A stretch of DNA of 64,000 nucleotides from Carallia brachiata (lineage: Eukaryota; Streptophyta; Magnoliopsida; Malpighiales; Rhizophoraceae), in contig JADCRB010000074.1 of assembly GCA_021464245.1 (NCBI GenBank), positions 1,756,208 to 1,820,207 of the forward strand, in the 5' to 3' direction. Shown piece by piece: positions 1 through 12,600 of the stretch. Position 1 is the stretch's first letter; the number at the start of each line of letters is the position of its first letter. The notes beneath the pieces were generated by a model that made no database searches, had not been told where the DNA came from, and was given only the letters and a program-made list of their open reading frames with translations. The position numbers and the translations under genes are program-made.

Positions 1-46
1 TTTTCGTGTCGCTTAAAGTGATAATTCGGATGTTGTCCCTTTTCAG

Positions 47-1058
47 GTCAACTTGGTTATCAATTATGATCTGCCTGTGAAGTATGAAACTCCATCAGAA
101 CCGCATTATGAGGTTTACTTGCACAGGATTGGTAGAGCTGGGCGATTTGGCAGTAAAGGTAAGTTCCTTCCCTTGTGCTGATTTTAGCAGCCTGGCGTTG
201 TTGTTTATACCAGCCAGGACTGTTTGTTTTGTATGTTATCTTAGCATGCTTATCTGCTTCCTTCAATAAAATATAATATAAAAGGCTATTATAGTCTATG
301 AGTCTTTAAAAGTGATGGTCTTACGAGTGAGAGTATTATTTTCAGTTAAGGAAAGTACACAGCACATTACTAAAATAGTGTAAATTGTGTTTTTAGCCAT
401 GGCATCCTTGTTTTTGTTAAGTAACTTATATACAGGTTACCTTATACTCCATGTGCTCATTGAAGTCCTTGATACATGAACCTTGGTGTACTTTCTACTT
501 TCGAATAATTGACACAAGGAAATCCAAGACCACTATCTCCTAGTGTTATCTGTATTCAATTCATAATCCACTAAAAAAATGGGGCATGTATTTACCATGT
601 TCTATAGAATGGGGATAATGTAATTGTTTTTTGATTTCAAGTAAACTAAATTACTTGATCTTCTGCGGTTCTGTTAAATCCTGCAGGAGCCGTCTTCAAC
701 TTCTTAATGACTGAAAGGGACAACATGATCATGGAAAAAATTGAGAAGTACTTTGGGACCATAGTGAAGGAGGTAACACAAAGTCCTACATTGTTTCTTT
801 TAAATTTTTATAGAAAGAGAGAGAGAGAGGAGTAGCTTTGGCAATTATAAATTGTGGCATCATTGTGGTTGCATCCCTTTTTTCTCGTCTTTTTTCTTAG
901 GATCTTCAGCAAGTTCTAAGCATGTGTAAGAGCTCTTGCTGTCTGAGCATTCTCTTATAGATTGCATAATTTCTTCTCTGCACTCTCTAACGCAGGTTCC
1001 ATCCTGGAAGCGTGAAGAAGACTTCAAGGTTGCTCTCAAGGAAGCTGGTTTACTGTGA
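47..1058 (+). CDS. LOS4: DEAD-box ATP-dependent RNA helicase, LOS4/RH38 (Dbp5/DDX19) type, C-terminal part
   Basis: Last three coding exons, 47-158, 687-772 and 996-1058 (stop TGA 1056-1058); the 5' part lies outside the window. All junctions are GT/AG and the phases agree. Exon 1 holds the end of helicase domain 2: a V-I-N-Y-D-L-P segment, then motif VI as [10 protein letters not shown]. The next exons read G-A-V-F-N-F and the tail V-P-S-W-K, ending K-E-A-G-L-L. The long insert between D-L-P and the E-V-Y-L-H-R element (P-V-K-Y-E-T) and the K-E-A-G-L-L ending are typical of Dbp5/DDX19 and Arabidopsis LOS4. Known role of the family: ATP-driven remodelling of mRNPs at the cytoplasmic face of the nuclear pore during mRNA export; LOS4 mutants are affected in cold response. 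The family name is strong; orthology to LOS4 itself is inferred from sequence and the adjacent VPS37. Confidence 0.9.
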
Positions 1059-1912
1059 AAAGTTTTTTAATCCACTAAATGGCCATATGGTGCCAATCAG
1101 AAAGCTTGGAGTAAACGATCAGCTGTAGAATCCAATAGTGGATTTCTCGAGTAAATTCCAATCCCCGTCTCCTCGACTTTGCAATGTTTCTTTCCGGTTG
1201 TCCCCTTGGTGTTCATGCTTGTTTCTTTCCATTAAACTCTGGGTTTTGATGATGGAGTAGTGCTACGATTGCTAGCTGTTTTGGACGTTTACTAATTCCC
1301 GCGGAGTTGGTTGTCCCGAATGTACATCCGATATTTATGTATACGTTTAGTGAGTTGCTTTCTTCTTATTTAACTGATTCGTCTTTCATTTTGTCGTTAA
1401 ATATAGGGAATGGGTGTTAATTTTTTTTAATTTAGGTAACGAATGATTTCGTTTATTTGAATTTTAGCACTGTATTGTATTCCTATCTATTCCGGAGGCC
1501 AATGTTCCATGTACAACTCTTGTGCAGGCAATTAGGAATACAAAAATTCACTCAAAAGTAAAAAAAAAAAAAAGGGATACAAGAAGATGAGGCCCCCGAA
1601 AGTTGTGACCCTCGCGCAGAGATACAATTTCTTCTGCAATTTCTCGGAAAGTTTCTTGACTTTAGTGTGAAAAAAAAAATTACTAACTTAAACTAACAAA
1701 AATAGTGAAATTGGGGACATAAAAAATAAAGGTATAGGGTCTGATTATCAATAATTTGCTTTTTTTAGGTGGATATTATTTACCTGGAATAAAACATATT
1801 TTTCTTACAATAATGGATTGCACGTCTGCTTAGTGCCCATCCACTTCCACTCTGGTTATTATAAAATAAGTTTCAAGCGCAGTTTATGTAAAGCTCAACT
1901 CTAGCTGACTTT
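1059..1912. other. 3' UTR and intergenic spacer
   Basis: Downstream of the helicase stop. The first roughly 300 bases have balanced composition and are probably 3' UTR; the rest is AT-rich with A-tracts at about 1560 and 1670. A TATA-like stretch (TTATTATAAAATAA, about 1856-1869) precedes the next gene. No further gene seen. Confidence 0.5.
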
Positions 1913-1959
1913 GAAAAGAGAGAGAGGGGAGGGAGGGAGAGAGGGAAAGAGAAAGAGAG
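1913..1959 (+). promoter_or_regulatory. GA-rich purine leader before the Ole e 1-like ATG
   Basis: A 47-base stretch made almost only of G and A runs directly up to the ATG at 1960. GAGA/CT-rich 5' leaders are common in plant genes and are bound by BBR/BPC factors in known cases. Its position, about 45 bases after a TATA-like motif, supports a 5' UTR or core-promoter element. No specific regulator can be named. Confidence 0.45.
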
Positions 1960-2766
1960 ATGGCAGCAATTATGGCATTGATTTTGATTGGTGCATTTCT
2001 GATCGGATGCACAAATTTGGCTGTGGCTTGGAAGGAAGCGGAGATGATACATGTGGGTGGAAAAGTAATGTGCCAGGATTGCGCCAAGGGCTACAATGAA
2101 TGGATTGCTGGTGACAGGCCCATCAAAGGTATCCCACTTGTTCAAATCCAAATTTTCTAGATCATTACATATATTAGTCATAGGAATTATACTTTGCTTT
2201 GAAAAGAAAAAAAATTATATTTTACTTTAGAATTATTATCTCAATAGTATAACTCTCGAATTAACTGACTAAAACAATTTATTCAATAATATCGTATTAA
2301 AGAGAAAATTTGAGATTCAATTCTCTCATCTTCCAAATCCCCTTAAATATAAGTTTTGATATCATTTAAAACTAAATAAAAGTAAAGCGGCCGTGCTCAC
2401 TTCCCTATGCAATTTCGCACTTGCAGGGTGCAAGGTATCAGTTACATGCATGGACGAAAGGGGTAGAGTAACGTACTATGCTAGTGATTTGACGGATGAA
2501 CAAGGGCAATTTGAGATAACATTGGGCAAGTATCCAAATGGAAGCAATTGAAGGCGAAGCTGTGTTCACTGAGGCTTGTATCATCGCCAGACCCCACCTG
2601 CAACGTTCTTACAGATTTCGCCGGAGGCAAATCGGGGTGAAGCTTCGGCAACCTACCTTAGTACCGCGATATGGTCAAATATAGGCTTGGCCCGTTTTAC
2701 TTTACCACTCCAATGTGCGATCAACCTGACGCCATTGACGATGGTAATGGAGGAAGACACTACTAA
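1960..2766 (+). pseudogene. Pollen Ole e 1/extensin-like secreted protein, frame-broken
   Basis: Exon 1 (1960-2128) encodes a hydrophobic signal peptide (about residues 1-23, ending L-A-V-A) and the domain start H-V-G-G-K-V-M-C-Q-D-C. After an intron (donor 2129, acceptor TTGCAG ending 2426) exon 2 continues with G-C-K-V-S-V-T-C-M-D-E-R-G. The frame then meets TGA at 2549-2551. Family-like sequence resumes in other frames: L-V-S-S-P-D-P-T-C-N-V-L-T-D-F to about 2637, then Y-R-D-M-V-K-Y, F-Y-F-T-T-P-M-C-D to a stop at 2764-2766. The data fit losses of 1, 1 and 2 bases near 2542, 2635 and 2661. Ole e 1-domain proteins are small, cysteine-rich, secreted and usually cell-wall-linked. As written the product would end early and lose half the domain. 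It may be a pseudogene or an intact gene with sequence errors. Confidence 0.8.
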
Positions 2767-4380
2767 TTCCTTTTTTTTTTCCTCCCTTTTCAAGTATTGT
2801 TTTTGGTATTGTTATTTGTTATTTACATTTTTCTCTATGTTCATCTCAGTTTCAGAAGTGGAAAATATTTGCGTTGGCTAAATAAGCCTATTAACATTTG
2901 GACTTTTGAACAGTGGCATATCTAAAAAAATTTCAAGAGGTAAACTTATAAATAAAATAACAAAAACTAATATATAATATAAGAACAAAAAATAAAATTA
3001 ATTATTTTAAATAATAAACATCATAATTGTATCATGTGAATTGTAATATTTTAAAATTTATTGACATAATTTTAAAAATAAATGAAAATTATTTTAATAA
3101 AAACATTGTAAATGAATTACTAAGGAAATAAAAAAAAAAAGAAACCAATTTCTTTGTAAAAAAAAAAGAAAGAGAGAAAGAAACGAACAAATCAGGAAAA
3201 AGAAATTAGTTTATTTGAAAAAAAAAAACTAAGGAGACAAAAAAGGAAACAGGCGAATTCACGATGACAAAGCCTCCAACCACTAGGCTAAAGTCTAATA
3301 ATCTGCCAATGCTTTCGAATTCAATATTGATAACTAAACATCCGTGTGCTGCATAAGACCTTTCTCAACTCTAGCTCATAAATTGAACAAACTCTGATAC
3401 TCCATCTTCCGTGTTCAATTCTGTTGATGAAATGTTAGAATCTCAGACAGTGCAACTTGGAATCGGACAGGTAAGTTAGCTCCTAATATTTCTCGACCAA
3501 ATATACAAAGGAAAAAACAAAAAAGCAAGAAAAAAGAAACAGTCAGTAGGATTGTAAAACCAACGGAATTACCATAACCAATCAATATTATTAACGTGTG
3601 TTGTATGATTACATTTTCAAAATCTACACTGCACCCCTACTTTTAAGGAGCTGTGCCATGGCCTTTGTAGTTATAGTTTACACCAATACAAGACTACTGA
3701 ATTGGCTGCGAGCCACCATCTCAAAGAGAGAATTATTTCCACCCAAAATAGGGGGACTAAGAAAGGAAAAAGGCCCTTTCGTTGGGTTTGTATGTAAGCA
3801 TAATTAGTTAAGCCTATTTGTCTCAAAAAAAAAAGTTCAGCCTATCGTGCAGCGACTATATGGACGCCTCGGAGGCCCAAACCCATATCTAATTAGTTAC
3901 GGCAATCGAGTTCCTGTTTTTGGGACCGCTTCTCAAAAAATTGGATTTGATTTAAATTGAAACGTGGCAATTGTCCCAGCAGCCTAGCAGACGTACAACT
4001 TATTGCTGTTAATCAAATGCATCCCATACGGAGATAGACGGCTGATAATTCGGCCATCTTGGGCGTCCATAGCGTGTCCAGGCAGAAGTGGGCCTCCGCC
4101 TCGTCGTTATCGGCTTCTTTCTATTTCTTGTCTAAGCCCAATCTTCTCTAAAAATGGATGGGTGCCTAAGTGGGTTTGAGCTTAAAATGGAAATAGGAAG
4201 TCTAATAGCTGGATGGCGGTCCGCCTTGAGCAGAGCTTTGGTTCGGACAGTGCAATGGGCACGAATTTGATTGGGCTTTGCTAAATAATTACTTAGAACG
4301 TCCATCCAATTAGGCTTAGTGCCAAGGAGAAGGAGGAAGTAACCAGTCTCTTCCAATCCTGCTTCTTCCAAATCTTCCCT
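2767..4380. other. AT-rich intergenic region
   Basis: Contains A-runs around 3130-3240 with purine-rich stretches and no conserved coding signal. Short open frames at 3598-3807 and 4132-4371 have no recognisable domain, codon pattern or splice context. Confidence 0.5.
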
Positions 4381-4416
4381 AAAAATAAAAATAAAAATAA
4401 AAATAAATAAATAAAT
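4381..4416 (+). repeat. AAAAAT/AAAT microsatellite
   Basis: Tandem AAAAAT units passing into AAAT units, seen directly. It lies between the probable 3' end of VPS37 and upstream intergenic DNA. Confidence 0.85.
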
Positions 4417-4850
4417 GATAAGGCTTGTTCTCTGATCACATGGTTTTTCTGTTTATTGAAGGAGTTTAATCAGTTGACTCTGAGGTGCGCGTCTGCTTGT
4501 GACCGTGCGAGCATGCTTGTCGAGTACTTGATTGGAAGAGCAGGCTTTCCAATGTAGCCTCTTTTGGCCAGTGGAACAAGAGTCGATGTCTTGATGAATA
4601 CTGCGAACGACAGTTGTCAAAAACCTCATACAAAATATGGCAGTCTTCAAGGGAGGATAAAATTCACAGGGCCAATCCCAAAAAATTATTTACGGTTCCA
4701 CAGGGATGGTTGGACGCATAGCTGCAAACCAGATGAGCCAAAGTTATTGCTACATATGAATGGGTCAGACACGATACACATCCGCACGTTCAAGTGCATG
4801 ATTTTGATACACAGAGTAGCAACATCATTTCTAACATAAACATCACTCAT
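4417..4850 (-). other. Probable 3' UTR of VPS37
   Basis: More balanced base composition than the flanking intergenic DNA, directly downstream (minus strand) of the VPS37 stop at 4851. No coding similarity seen. The UTR assignment is inferred from position and composition. Confidence 0.35.
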
Positions 4851-7800
4851 TCATCCTGTTGTAGAGGTTTTGGCCGCAAGCTGAATTAGCGCCCGCCTAT
4901 GGTAGGTCGTACGGAGTTTCTTGTATCTTTGCACAAAGGTTGCGAGATCAATCTCCCTATCGAGCAGCTGTCGATGCAGGGCATCAGAATCCTCCTCCGT
5001 CTTACTCATTGCCTCTGAAAAAAAACACACACTTAGATCACAGTTCAACCATTATCTTAATTTTAATCTACCCTAATAAGTGAATCAATTATTCCGTACC
5101 TTGAAGTCTTCGCAGGAGTGCAGCAGGCGAGCGTGATCTCAGCAGCTCTTCTTTGTGTTTTTCCAGCTCGTTTAGCTTCTCCTGAGCAGTGGCCAACTCA
5201 GTTGTCCGTATAATCCTGCACTGCCAATACAGAAGGGACGGGAAATGGTGTGAAATTCGGTGCTCGTCTAGTTGTACAGTCAATTAAAATAAAAGTGTCC
5301 TTGGAAACCTTACTTGGTTTCTTAGCTCCATCATACGCGGTTCCTTCTCCAAGTTCCCTCCTGTTGAACAACAAATACTGAGCATCAATTACCACGTGTA
5401 GGAATACCAGCTTGAACATCAAAACCCAAATCAATCTCATAACTTACTGGCAAGCTGTAAAGTTTCCTTCTGAAGCTCATCTCTTATCTAATGACAACAG
5501 AAAAAGAGTAGATTACAGCACTTCCAAGGTTGACCAAAAAAAGTTAGCATAAAACATTTGTATCAGACAGCAAAAGCAACAGCAATTATGCAAAACATTG
5601 TATGGAAAACAAGAGCAACATGATTTTTATATATGACAAATGTACATGAAGGCCTACATGTTAGCACCAGTGCACATTAGCCTCCCCTTTATTGCAACAC
5701 GGTGTTAAAAATTCAGCTATATATGCCAGGAGAGGGGGCAGGGGATCCATGACTATGACTACAAAAAGTGTAAACCCAGGCCTTCATCATTCATTCAGAT
5801 GTGAGATGAACAGAAAAGCAGCCACTTCAAAATAAGGGATTCTGCAAGCACAGTACATTTACAAAGCCTTAATGAAAAGCATGCTCGTTTTGTTGGATTT
5901 TGGCTGGAAAGCACTTCAATGCTAAAAACATTTATGGCTGCTTGAGAATGACTGCAAAGTTATTAATGGCACATGACTCCATGAGAGCAACAACCCAGTA
6001 CTTTCATTTCTAAGAGCACACATCTTAAGACCAAGAACGACCAAATACACACGAAAAAATAGAATCCACCAATATAAACTGCTTACTTCAAAAAGGGAGA
6101 AAATAATCAACTTACATTGTTTTGAATTTTAACCTGGTCAAGTGAAAGTAGAAATTGATTGTAAGCATCCTTGTCCGACAACAACTTCCGTAACTCATCA
6201 ACACTATGAGTAGTTAAAAAGGAATATGTAAGAGAGTAGATACACACAAACATAGAGAAAAGATAATATGCAACTTGAGAAACGAATAGGTTCTTTGATG
6301 TGCTCATTCAAAAAAGGTATGGAAATGTAACATTTGATTGCATGTCTCATTACAAGAGCTGAGAGAAACATCTTAGAAAGTCAGCGTACAATAATGGATT
6401 ATCAAACAAAGATCTCAACGGAATCTTAAAAAAAAAAAAAAAAACACAAAGGATCTCAAAATGAACTCAGATCCATGACAATATACTATATTTTCCATTA
6501 GCTAAATGCATGCCCAAGCTAACTTTTGAAATGTTCATATACAGGACAAAGACAACTCGAAACTGCAGGCCCAAGGAAATCAACATACAATATTTGATTC
6601 CCATTATTCACCCTTCAAACACTTAAAAAATTACTCTCCCCACTGCTCCCCCTAACTCTCTCCCATGGTAGGGGTAATGTTAGATGTAACTTAAGTAGGG
6701 ACTACGAAGGTGAATAGCAAAAGATATGTGATGTTAGGCATTGGTCAACAAAATTACATCACAATGAAAAATGAGCTCTTTTGGGCATTCTGATCCATCT
6801 ACTCGAGGCTTACAATATTCCTTTTCAATTTCAGCCAAGAAAGATGGATGCAAAACATCAACAGTGGGTGCCAAAAGAGTTTCCATTAATTTATGAGCAA
6901 AATTTGTCAATAAAATCATAAGCATAACAAATTTCACAGTAAAAAAACAGATAAAGTAACAGATCTGAAATAGTAAAGAGAAGTATGTGAAAATTCAAGA
7001 AGAGACAAGTTAAAGAATAACTAAATGCTATGGTCAGGCAACATACCTTTTGTCCCTCAAAAGTGCAATAATGCCAGCGGCTTCAGCAGGTGACACATGT
7101 GAAGGGGTATGTGGCCGTTCTGTTGGGCTCTGGAAACTGTAGCTACTAGAACTGCTACTTGGGGTTGCAGGCTGGGAGGAGCCTGGGGAGTTAAGTACCG
7201 ATGGTGAGTACCAAGACTGCGAAGTAGCATCTTGTGGACGTGGCTGAGTTTCCTGCTCCTGAGAACCCCTGTGCACAGACATCGTGGGAACATCAATATC
7301 AAGTATGATGTGAGTGATGCATAGCATAATAAAGGAAAAAGGAATGGAACAGGCACATACAAGCCAGTAAGTGATCTACCAAAATTCGTGTTGGACACAC
7401 AAGAATAGGTAAAAGCGGAAAACAAAAACTACGATCACAATTCAGCTCAAATAAAACTATTTAGTCAAAAATATAATTGTTATTGTGCCATTGTTTGCAC
7501 ACACTACACACATTATCTTTTATCAAAACAATGTCCGAACAAAGCAAAAACAACGCAGGTGCAAAACACAGAACTACGATCATATCAAACGCGTGCAAGA
7601 TAACATCTCGAAGAATAAGAACATAATAAGCAAAAATAGATAATACAAGCCATGCTGAATCGTATGCATATGAAGATGGATACACCGTAGCAAAACAAAA
7701 AAGCATAATAATTGCTGCACATTAGCTATACCGCCGCACACAAATCACAGGCAAATTAGACCTTATTTATGGCGACATCAGAATCATCCTTTCAAGTTCA

Positions 7801-8161
7801 AAACAGAGAAGAGAAAGATAAAACGAAAACCAGAAAATTAAAGTAATCAACATGTAGACTTTTTGTAATTCCGAATTCTAACCGTAGAAATAAATTCTAT
7901 AGATATATATATATTTTTTTATTTTTTTTTTTTTCCCGAAGTCTTATAAATTCCCCAATCGCGTGACCTAAAATCAGGCTCTATTCATGCATATTCAAGA
8001 ACGCAATTTCCGGAACTCCAAAACAACAAAGATGAATTGATCGCGCATTAAAATTATCGTAATATAGAGGTGGATTACAATTGCTCAACAGAAAATAGAT
8101 TTAGAATCGATTTAACGGAGAAAATAGAAAGATTAAAGAGTGATACCAGAACTTGAACATA
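4851..8161 (-). CDS. VPS37-1: Vacuolar protein sorting-associated protein 37 homologue (ESCRT-I subunit)
   Basis: Seven coding exons on the minus strand: 8148-8161, 7047-7268, 6116-6203, 5448-5487, 5314-5360, 5100-5220 and 4851-5014. All have GT/AG borders and consistent phase, giving 231 residues. The first exon is only 14 bases and encodes M-F-K-F plus two bases of W; intron 1 is 879 nt. The N-terminus is Ser/Pro-rich and flexible (about 15-60), followed by E-A-A-G-I-I. The Mod(r)/VPS37 domain follows, with V-D-E-L-R-K-L-L-S-D-K-D-A-Y, then R-I-I-R-T-T-E-L-A-T-A-Q-E-K-L, and ends K-K-L-R-T-T-Y-H-R-R-A. VPS37 joins VPS23 and VPS28 in ESCRT-I on endosomes, sorting ubiquitinated membrane proteins into multivesicular bodies. 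No frame damage was found. Confidence 0.95.
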
Positions 8162-8520
8162 ACTCGGAAACAAACAAGAGAGTGCTCTCTCTCAATCAAT
8201 CAATCGATCAATCGGCCGATTAGTTGATTAAAATGAATCGGAAAGAATCGAAATCTGAATCCACAGCAAGAAAGCGGCGATCGAGAAAATATTGTTGGCG
8301 TCGAGAAGGATCGCTTTTTCTTGAATTTTTCTCGTCTTTCTTCTTAAATCGTTTTCTTTAGTTATTTGACTATTCAAATCCAAAATAAATAAATAAAAGA
8401 GAAAAGAAGAGGAACTTTTCTTTCTTTCTTTTTTTTTTTCGATCGAGGAAGAGGGACTTGTTGGGTCTTTACGTCCGCGGTTACGTTGGATGCTCAGACT
8501 TGGAAATTTCCTTGTACACG
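8162..8520 (-). promoter_or_regulatory. 5' UTR and proximal promoter of VPS37
   Basis: Upstream of the VPS37 start on the minus strand. It contains a CT/GA-rich leader and repeated ATCAATCA words near 8190-8230. A CACGTGG-type G-box-like core occurs around 8518. The element calls are motif-level inference. Confidence 0.3.
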
Positions 8521-9524
8521 TGGCATGCTTCTATTGCTGAAGGTAACTAATGCAAAGTTGCGTTTCGTCAACGTTTTTGAGAAAAAAAAAGAGAGAGAAG
8601 TAGCCATACGTAACATTGACACAATTATTTTTTTTACATATTTTTTATTCTTGTTATATATTAATTTCAAGATTATTATATATCGTAAGTTGATATATTA
8701 AAAAATTACAAAAATTACAAAAATTTTATAACTAAACTTAATGTAATAAAATAAACATACATATATTATGCACGATAATTATCTGTGTGTAACTCCATAT
8801 CTAACTCTTTCGCATCATACTATCATTTTCCTTATCTATAATATCTATTCATAATCAATTTACAAAAGTATTACATTATGATTTTCACATGAATAAAAAA
8901 AAACATACATGCTAAAAAAATGTAAATATGATTTTTTTAAGAATATAAATAATATTATTTTAATTAAATTCTCATTAGATGTTAAATATGTAACAACCCT
9001 TGTAATTTTTTTTCCTTCTTTCTCCACTCGGATTCGCTTTTTAATCCTTTCAAACTGACGACTCTAGCGTGAGTAGGGATTGAACTCAATGGAGGAAGTT
9101 TCATATGCAAAATTAATTCCTTCCAAAAAATAATTTGAAGAAAAAGTAAACAAGATCATTCACAATTGCTCCTTATGCACCAAAAATTAAAATCTTGCTC
9201 TTTCATCTTTTACTAATTACAAACTTTTTCTATTTTATATGTAACTACTGTTTTCATATAACAATTGCTGGAAGACGCCCACTGTTTTGATGCTAAAATT
9301 TCTACTAATCACGCCATTATTCTATTTTGATTTGTAATTGGCTTTTCAGTTGAAAATTTCGGCCAAAAAATTATGACCAAATACTACATAATTTACCATT
9401 AAGATAATATAAGTAAATATGTAATATATTAACAGTTCATCTATATTTTTTTAATTTAATCATTCACTGACTTACCCACGTAAAGATAAACCTTAATTTT
9501 TCTCTAAAATTATATATACTTCTC

Positions 9525-9612
9525 GTCGTCTGGTGGTTGGCCGAACCAACGTTGACATTGGGCACCTCAACGGCCAGTTGATGTGAGCTCCTTAACCACT
9601 CCAGGGGTCTAT
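9525..9612 (-). repeat. Possible SINE-like fragment
   Basis: On the minus strand there is a GTGGTTAAGGAG stretch followed by ACGTTGGTTCG, resembling pol III A and B boxes of tRNA-derived SINEs. The ACGTTGGTTCG word recurs at 28143-28153. No poly-A tail or target-site duplication could be fixed, so this is tentative. Confidence 0.2.
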
Positions 9613-9645
9613 CTATTATTAAAATTGTCGTTAAGATGCAAACTT

Positions 9646-9695
9646 TTCAGGCATTTATTAAAACTAATCGTTCAGGCATTTATTAAAACTAATCA
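9646..9695 (+). repeat. 25-bp tandem duplication
   Basis: Two adjacent 25-base copies (9646-9670 and 9671-9695), beginning TTCAGGCATTTATT, differ only at the last base. The near-identity indicates a recent local duplication. Confidence 0.9.
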
Positions 9696-12600
9696 TTCCA
9701 CGGCCTTCATATAGGTGTTATCCACTACGTAATTCTACGCTAATCCGTAAGCATTAAGAATTAAAAATGCACAGATTGGAGTTAAAAAAAAGAGAGACAG
9801 AGAGATCAGTGCAGTGCTAATTCTAAGTTCTTCGTATTCCCTACTCCAATCGTTGCTCAATATTATGGTTCAAGAGCGTCAATAAAGCGGATTGCTGATG
9901 GCAAAAAAGGATAAGTGGCAAAAAGATTCGTTAAATTTCTGGGTTAGAAGCAATTAATAGATGCCTCAATGCCTTTTCACTTTCCAGCACTGATAACTCT
10001 TAGAAATAATTGTTTGGATGATGTGACATGATATTGGGGTGCTCCGCTCTAATCATGCAAGATGCCTCAAAGTTTCATCATAATTACAAGGCATGATCTT
10101 ATTTATATCTCCTGAGGTTCGGGCCCAGACTTCAGGTTTAGAAACGAATTGGGCAAAGGAACCGAAATGAATTATCACAGGAATGAATAAGTCCTCCGTG
10201 ACCAGGGAAAACGCATTTCTACGCTTTATCTGTTTGATGCTTACCATTTTTCATTCCTTTTCTCTTTTTAAACAGGTTAAAATGGCTGGCAATGGTTGCC
10301 CGCTGGAGCCAACTTTTCAGTTAAACGTGGCCTAATTTGCTTTGGCCAGTAACAGGCCAAGTTATGCTTGAGTACTGCCATTAGGGTAGGCTTAGTTTAA
10401 GAGCCAAATGGGCAATTGGGTTCTTGTACCTAAAACGATGACAAACAATTGGCACATTCTATATCCGAACACAAAAAGCTGCCAATGGCTATATCTTTCT
10501 ATAACTGCAATACAAACAACTGCTGGTGAAATACTGAAAGTCCATTTCAAGGAAATATGAAAAAAACCATCGGACAATGACGAAAACATCAAAATTCAAT
10601 TTAGCAATTTATAATATACTAGTTACTTTTTTTTAAACATAAAAAAATATTATTTAAATGTAATTATCACTCTTATAGGCTTGACAAAGTCATCTTTTGA
10701 TTTTTTGATTCAAACTCTCTTATCAAAAAGACCTAATAGTACTTTAAATCGATAAATTTATCTAATTCTTACCACATCTCAGATACATGCTATATCAAAC
10801 ATTGTTCCTCTATGATATCACCATGTTTTTCTCTCAATGTGAAAGAAGTTTGATGCACGTGTGCGAATTCAAAGCTTGATTGGGTGTGACAGCACTGATA
10901 ATCACTCAAACTCCCAATCGAGCTTATAACATTGGAGTTACTTGGAGGGTGAAACTTCTCTATCACCTATGTATGTCACATATGTATATGACATAAATTT
11001 GGTACTTCTCTCACAGTGGTCCTCCAATCAACCGCATTTAATTCCACTCAAATTTTTTTTAGGGTTTCAAACTGAGTCCGGGATTTCTCTATTTACTCAT
11101 AGGAGTATTTTAAAACATTGGAAAAGGAGGAAGGTGGGGCCCCAATGGGGCTAAAATGACGGCAAAGATTTGCCTTATTTTAAGAAATTAATACTAGTGA
11201 TAATGCCCTAAGCAGGACCACATGCCCTCTTACTTTGACACACACACACACACGGGAATACACGAATCAATGGCTTATGGAGCGGGATTGGAAATTCTCC
11301 TTATTTGACTAATCAATTATTTCTGTGCAGGTAAGAAGAATACCAATTAATTCGTGAAATCTGCGGAGAGGAACCCAGTTGGAAACTAGAACGGAAACAA
11401 GCGGCCAACGGCTATTACTATTGTAACAAATATCCAATTTTGTATTTAGATATTAACAGCAAATCAAAATTTGCCGTAAGATATTTGCTTCACCTGTTTT
11501 TAGCCTCTGTCCCGTCATCCTGGGAAAGAAACGTGAAAGAAATGTAAACAAAATTGCAGGAGTTGCACTGGATGCATCAATCTTACTATGAACACTCTAC
11601 AATTGGCATCACGTATTTTTTTTTTTTTTTTTGGTTGGTGGTTATTGTGGCTATTATTGTGGCTAATCTTGCATTGGATTTGTTTAGATGGTCCACAGAG
11701 GCCACCGACAGTGGATGGAGTAGATGGTTCCTCTACAGTTCTTTGGATTTACGGTAGCCAGTGTCTGGCAACTTCAATTTAGGAACGAAGAGTTAATTTG
11801 GCAGAACAGAGACATTTTCTTCCGGGTTGACGACAAGGCTAAAGCACCAAATGATTAATTATAGCACCAAAAAAACCAAAAAAAAAAAAACACATGATTT
11901 TTACTTATCCAAATGTAAAGAAGTAGTTTTTTTTTTTTAAAATGCTATTAGAAATTCAAGGATCGCGGTTGACATAAATATTCATAGAGAATTTATGGGG
12001 CATATAAAATTGGAAAGCACTTTGAACCTGTGGCAGTCTGGCAGAGGATATCCAGTTTTATTGGATGTCCCCCGAAGAAATATTAGAGGGAATTTTCCAA
12101 CTAGTCTGTTATCATCCCCGGCATACCAACATTCTGATTGAAGATTCGGTTCAAGTAGAAAAAAAAGATTCTGATTGAAGAATACCACATCCTATTAGTG
12201 AGTTTAATGGATCCAAATCTCGGGCACCACTCTTAATTAGCTCCACTCTTACTAATACACTAGGAGCCGGACGGTTTCACTTTGTAATGAAATTAATGTG
12301 CAATGTCACTTTGAAATTAATATATACAGCCTGCCACTCGTGGGATCTCGCTGGCTGCAGCCGTAAATTAATGTAACCCATTAATCCCAACCATTAATGG
12401 CTAACACGGTAACAAGACTGGGATAATGGTGCTTTCACAGCTTTCCCGATATGAATACACTCTAGTTGTCAACTGGTGGCTCGCTTAGGTCAGTTGTGTT
12501 TGAATAATTTGCATATTCTGCCAAATTTTCTATATGGAAATCAATCTGCATGAGAATGAGAATTTATATCTATAATATAGCGCACATGTCATTGCAATAG

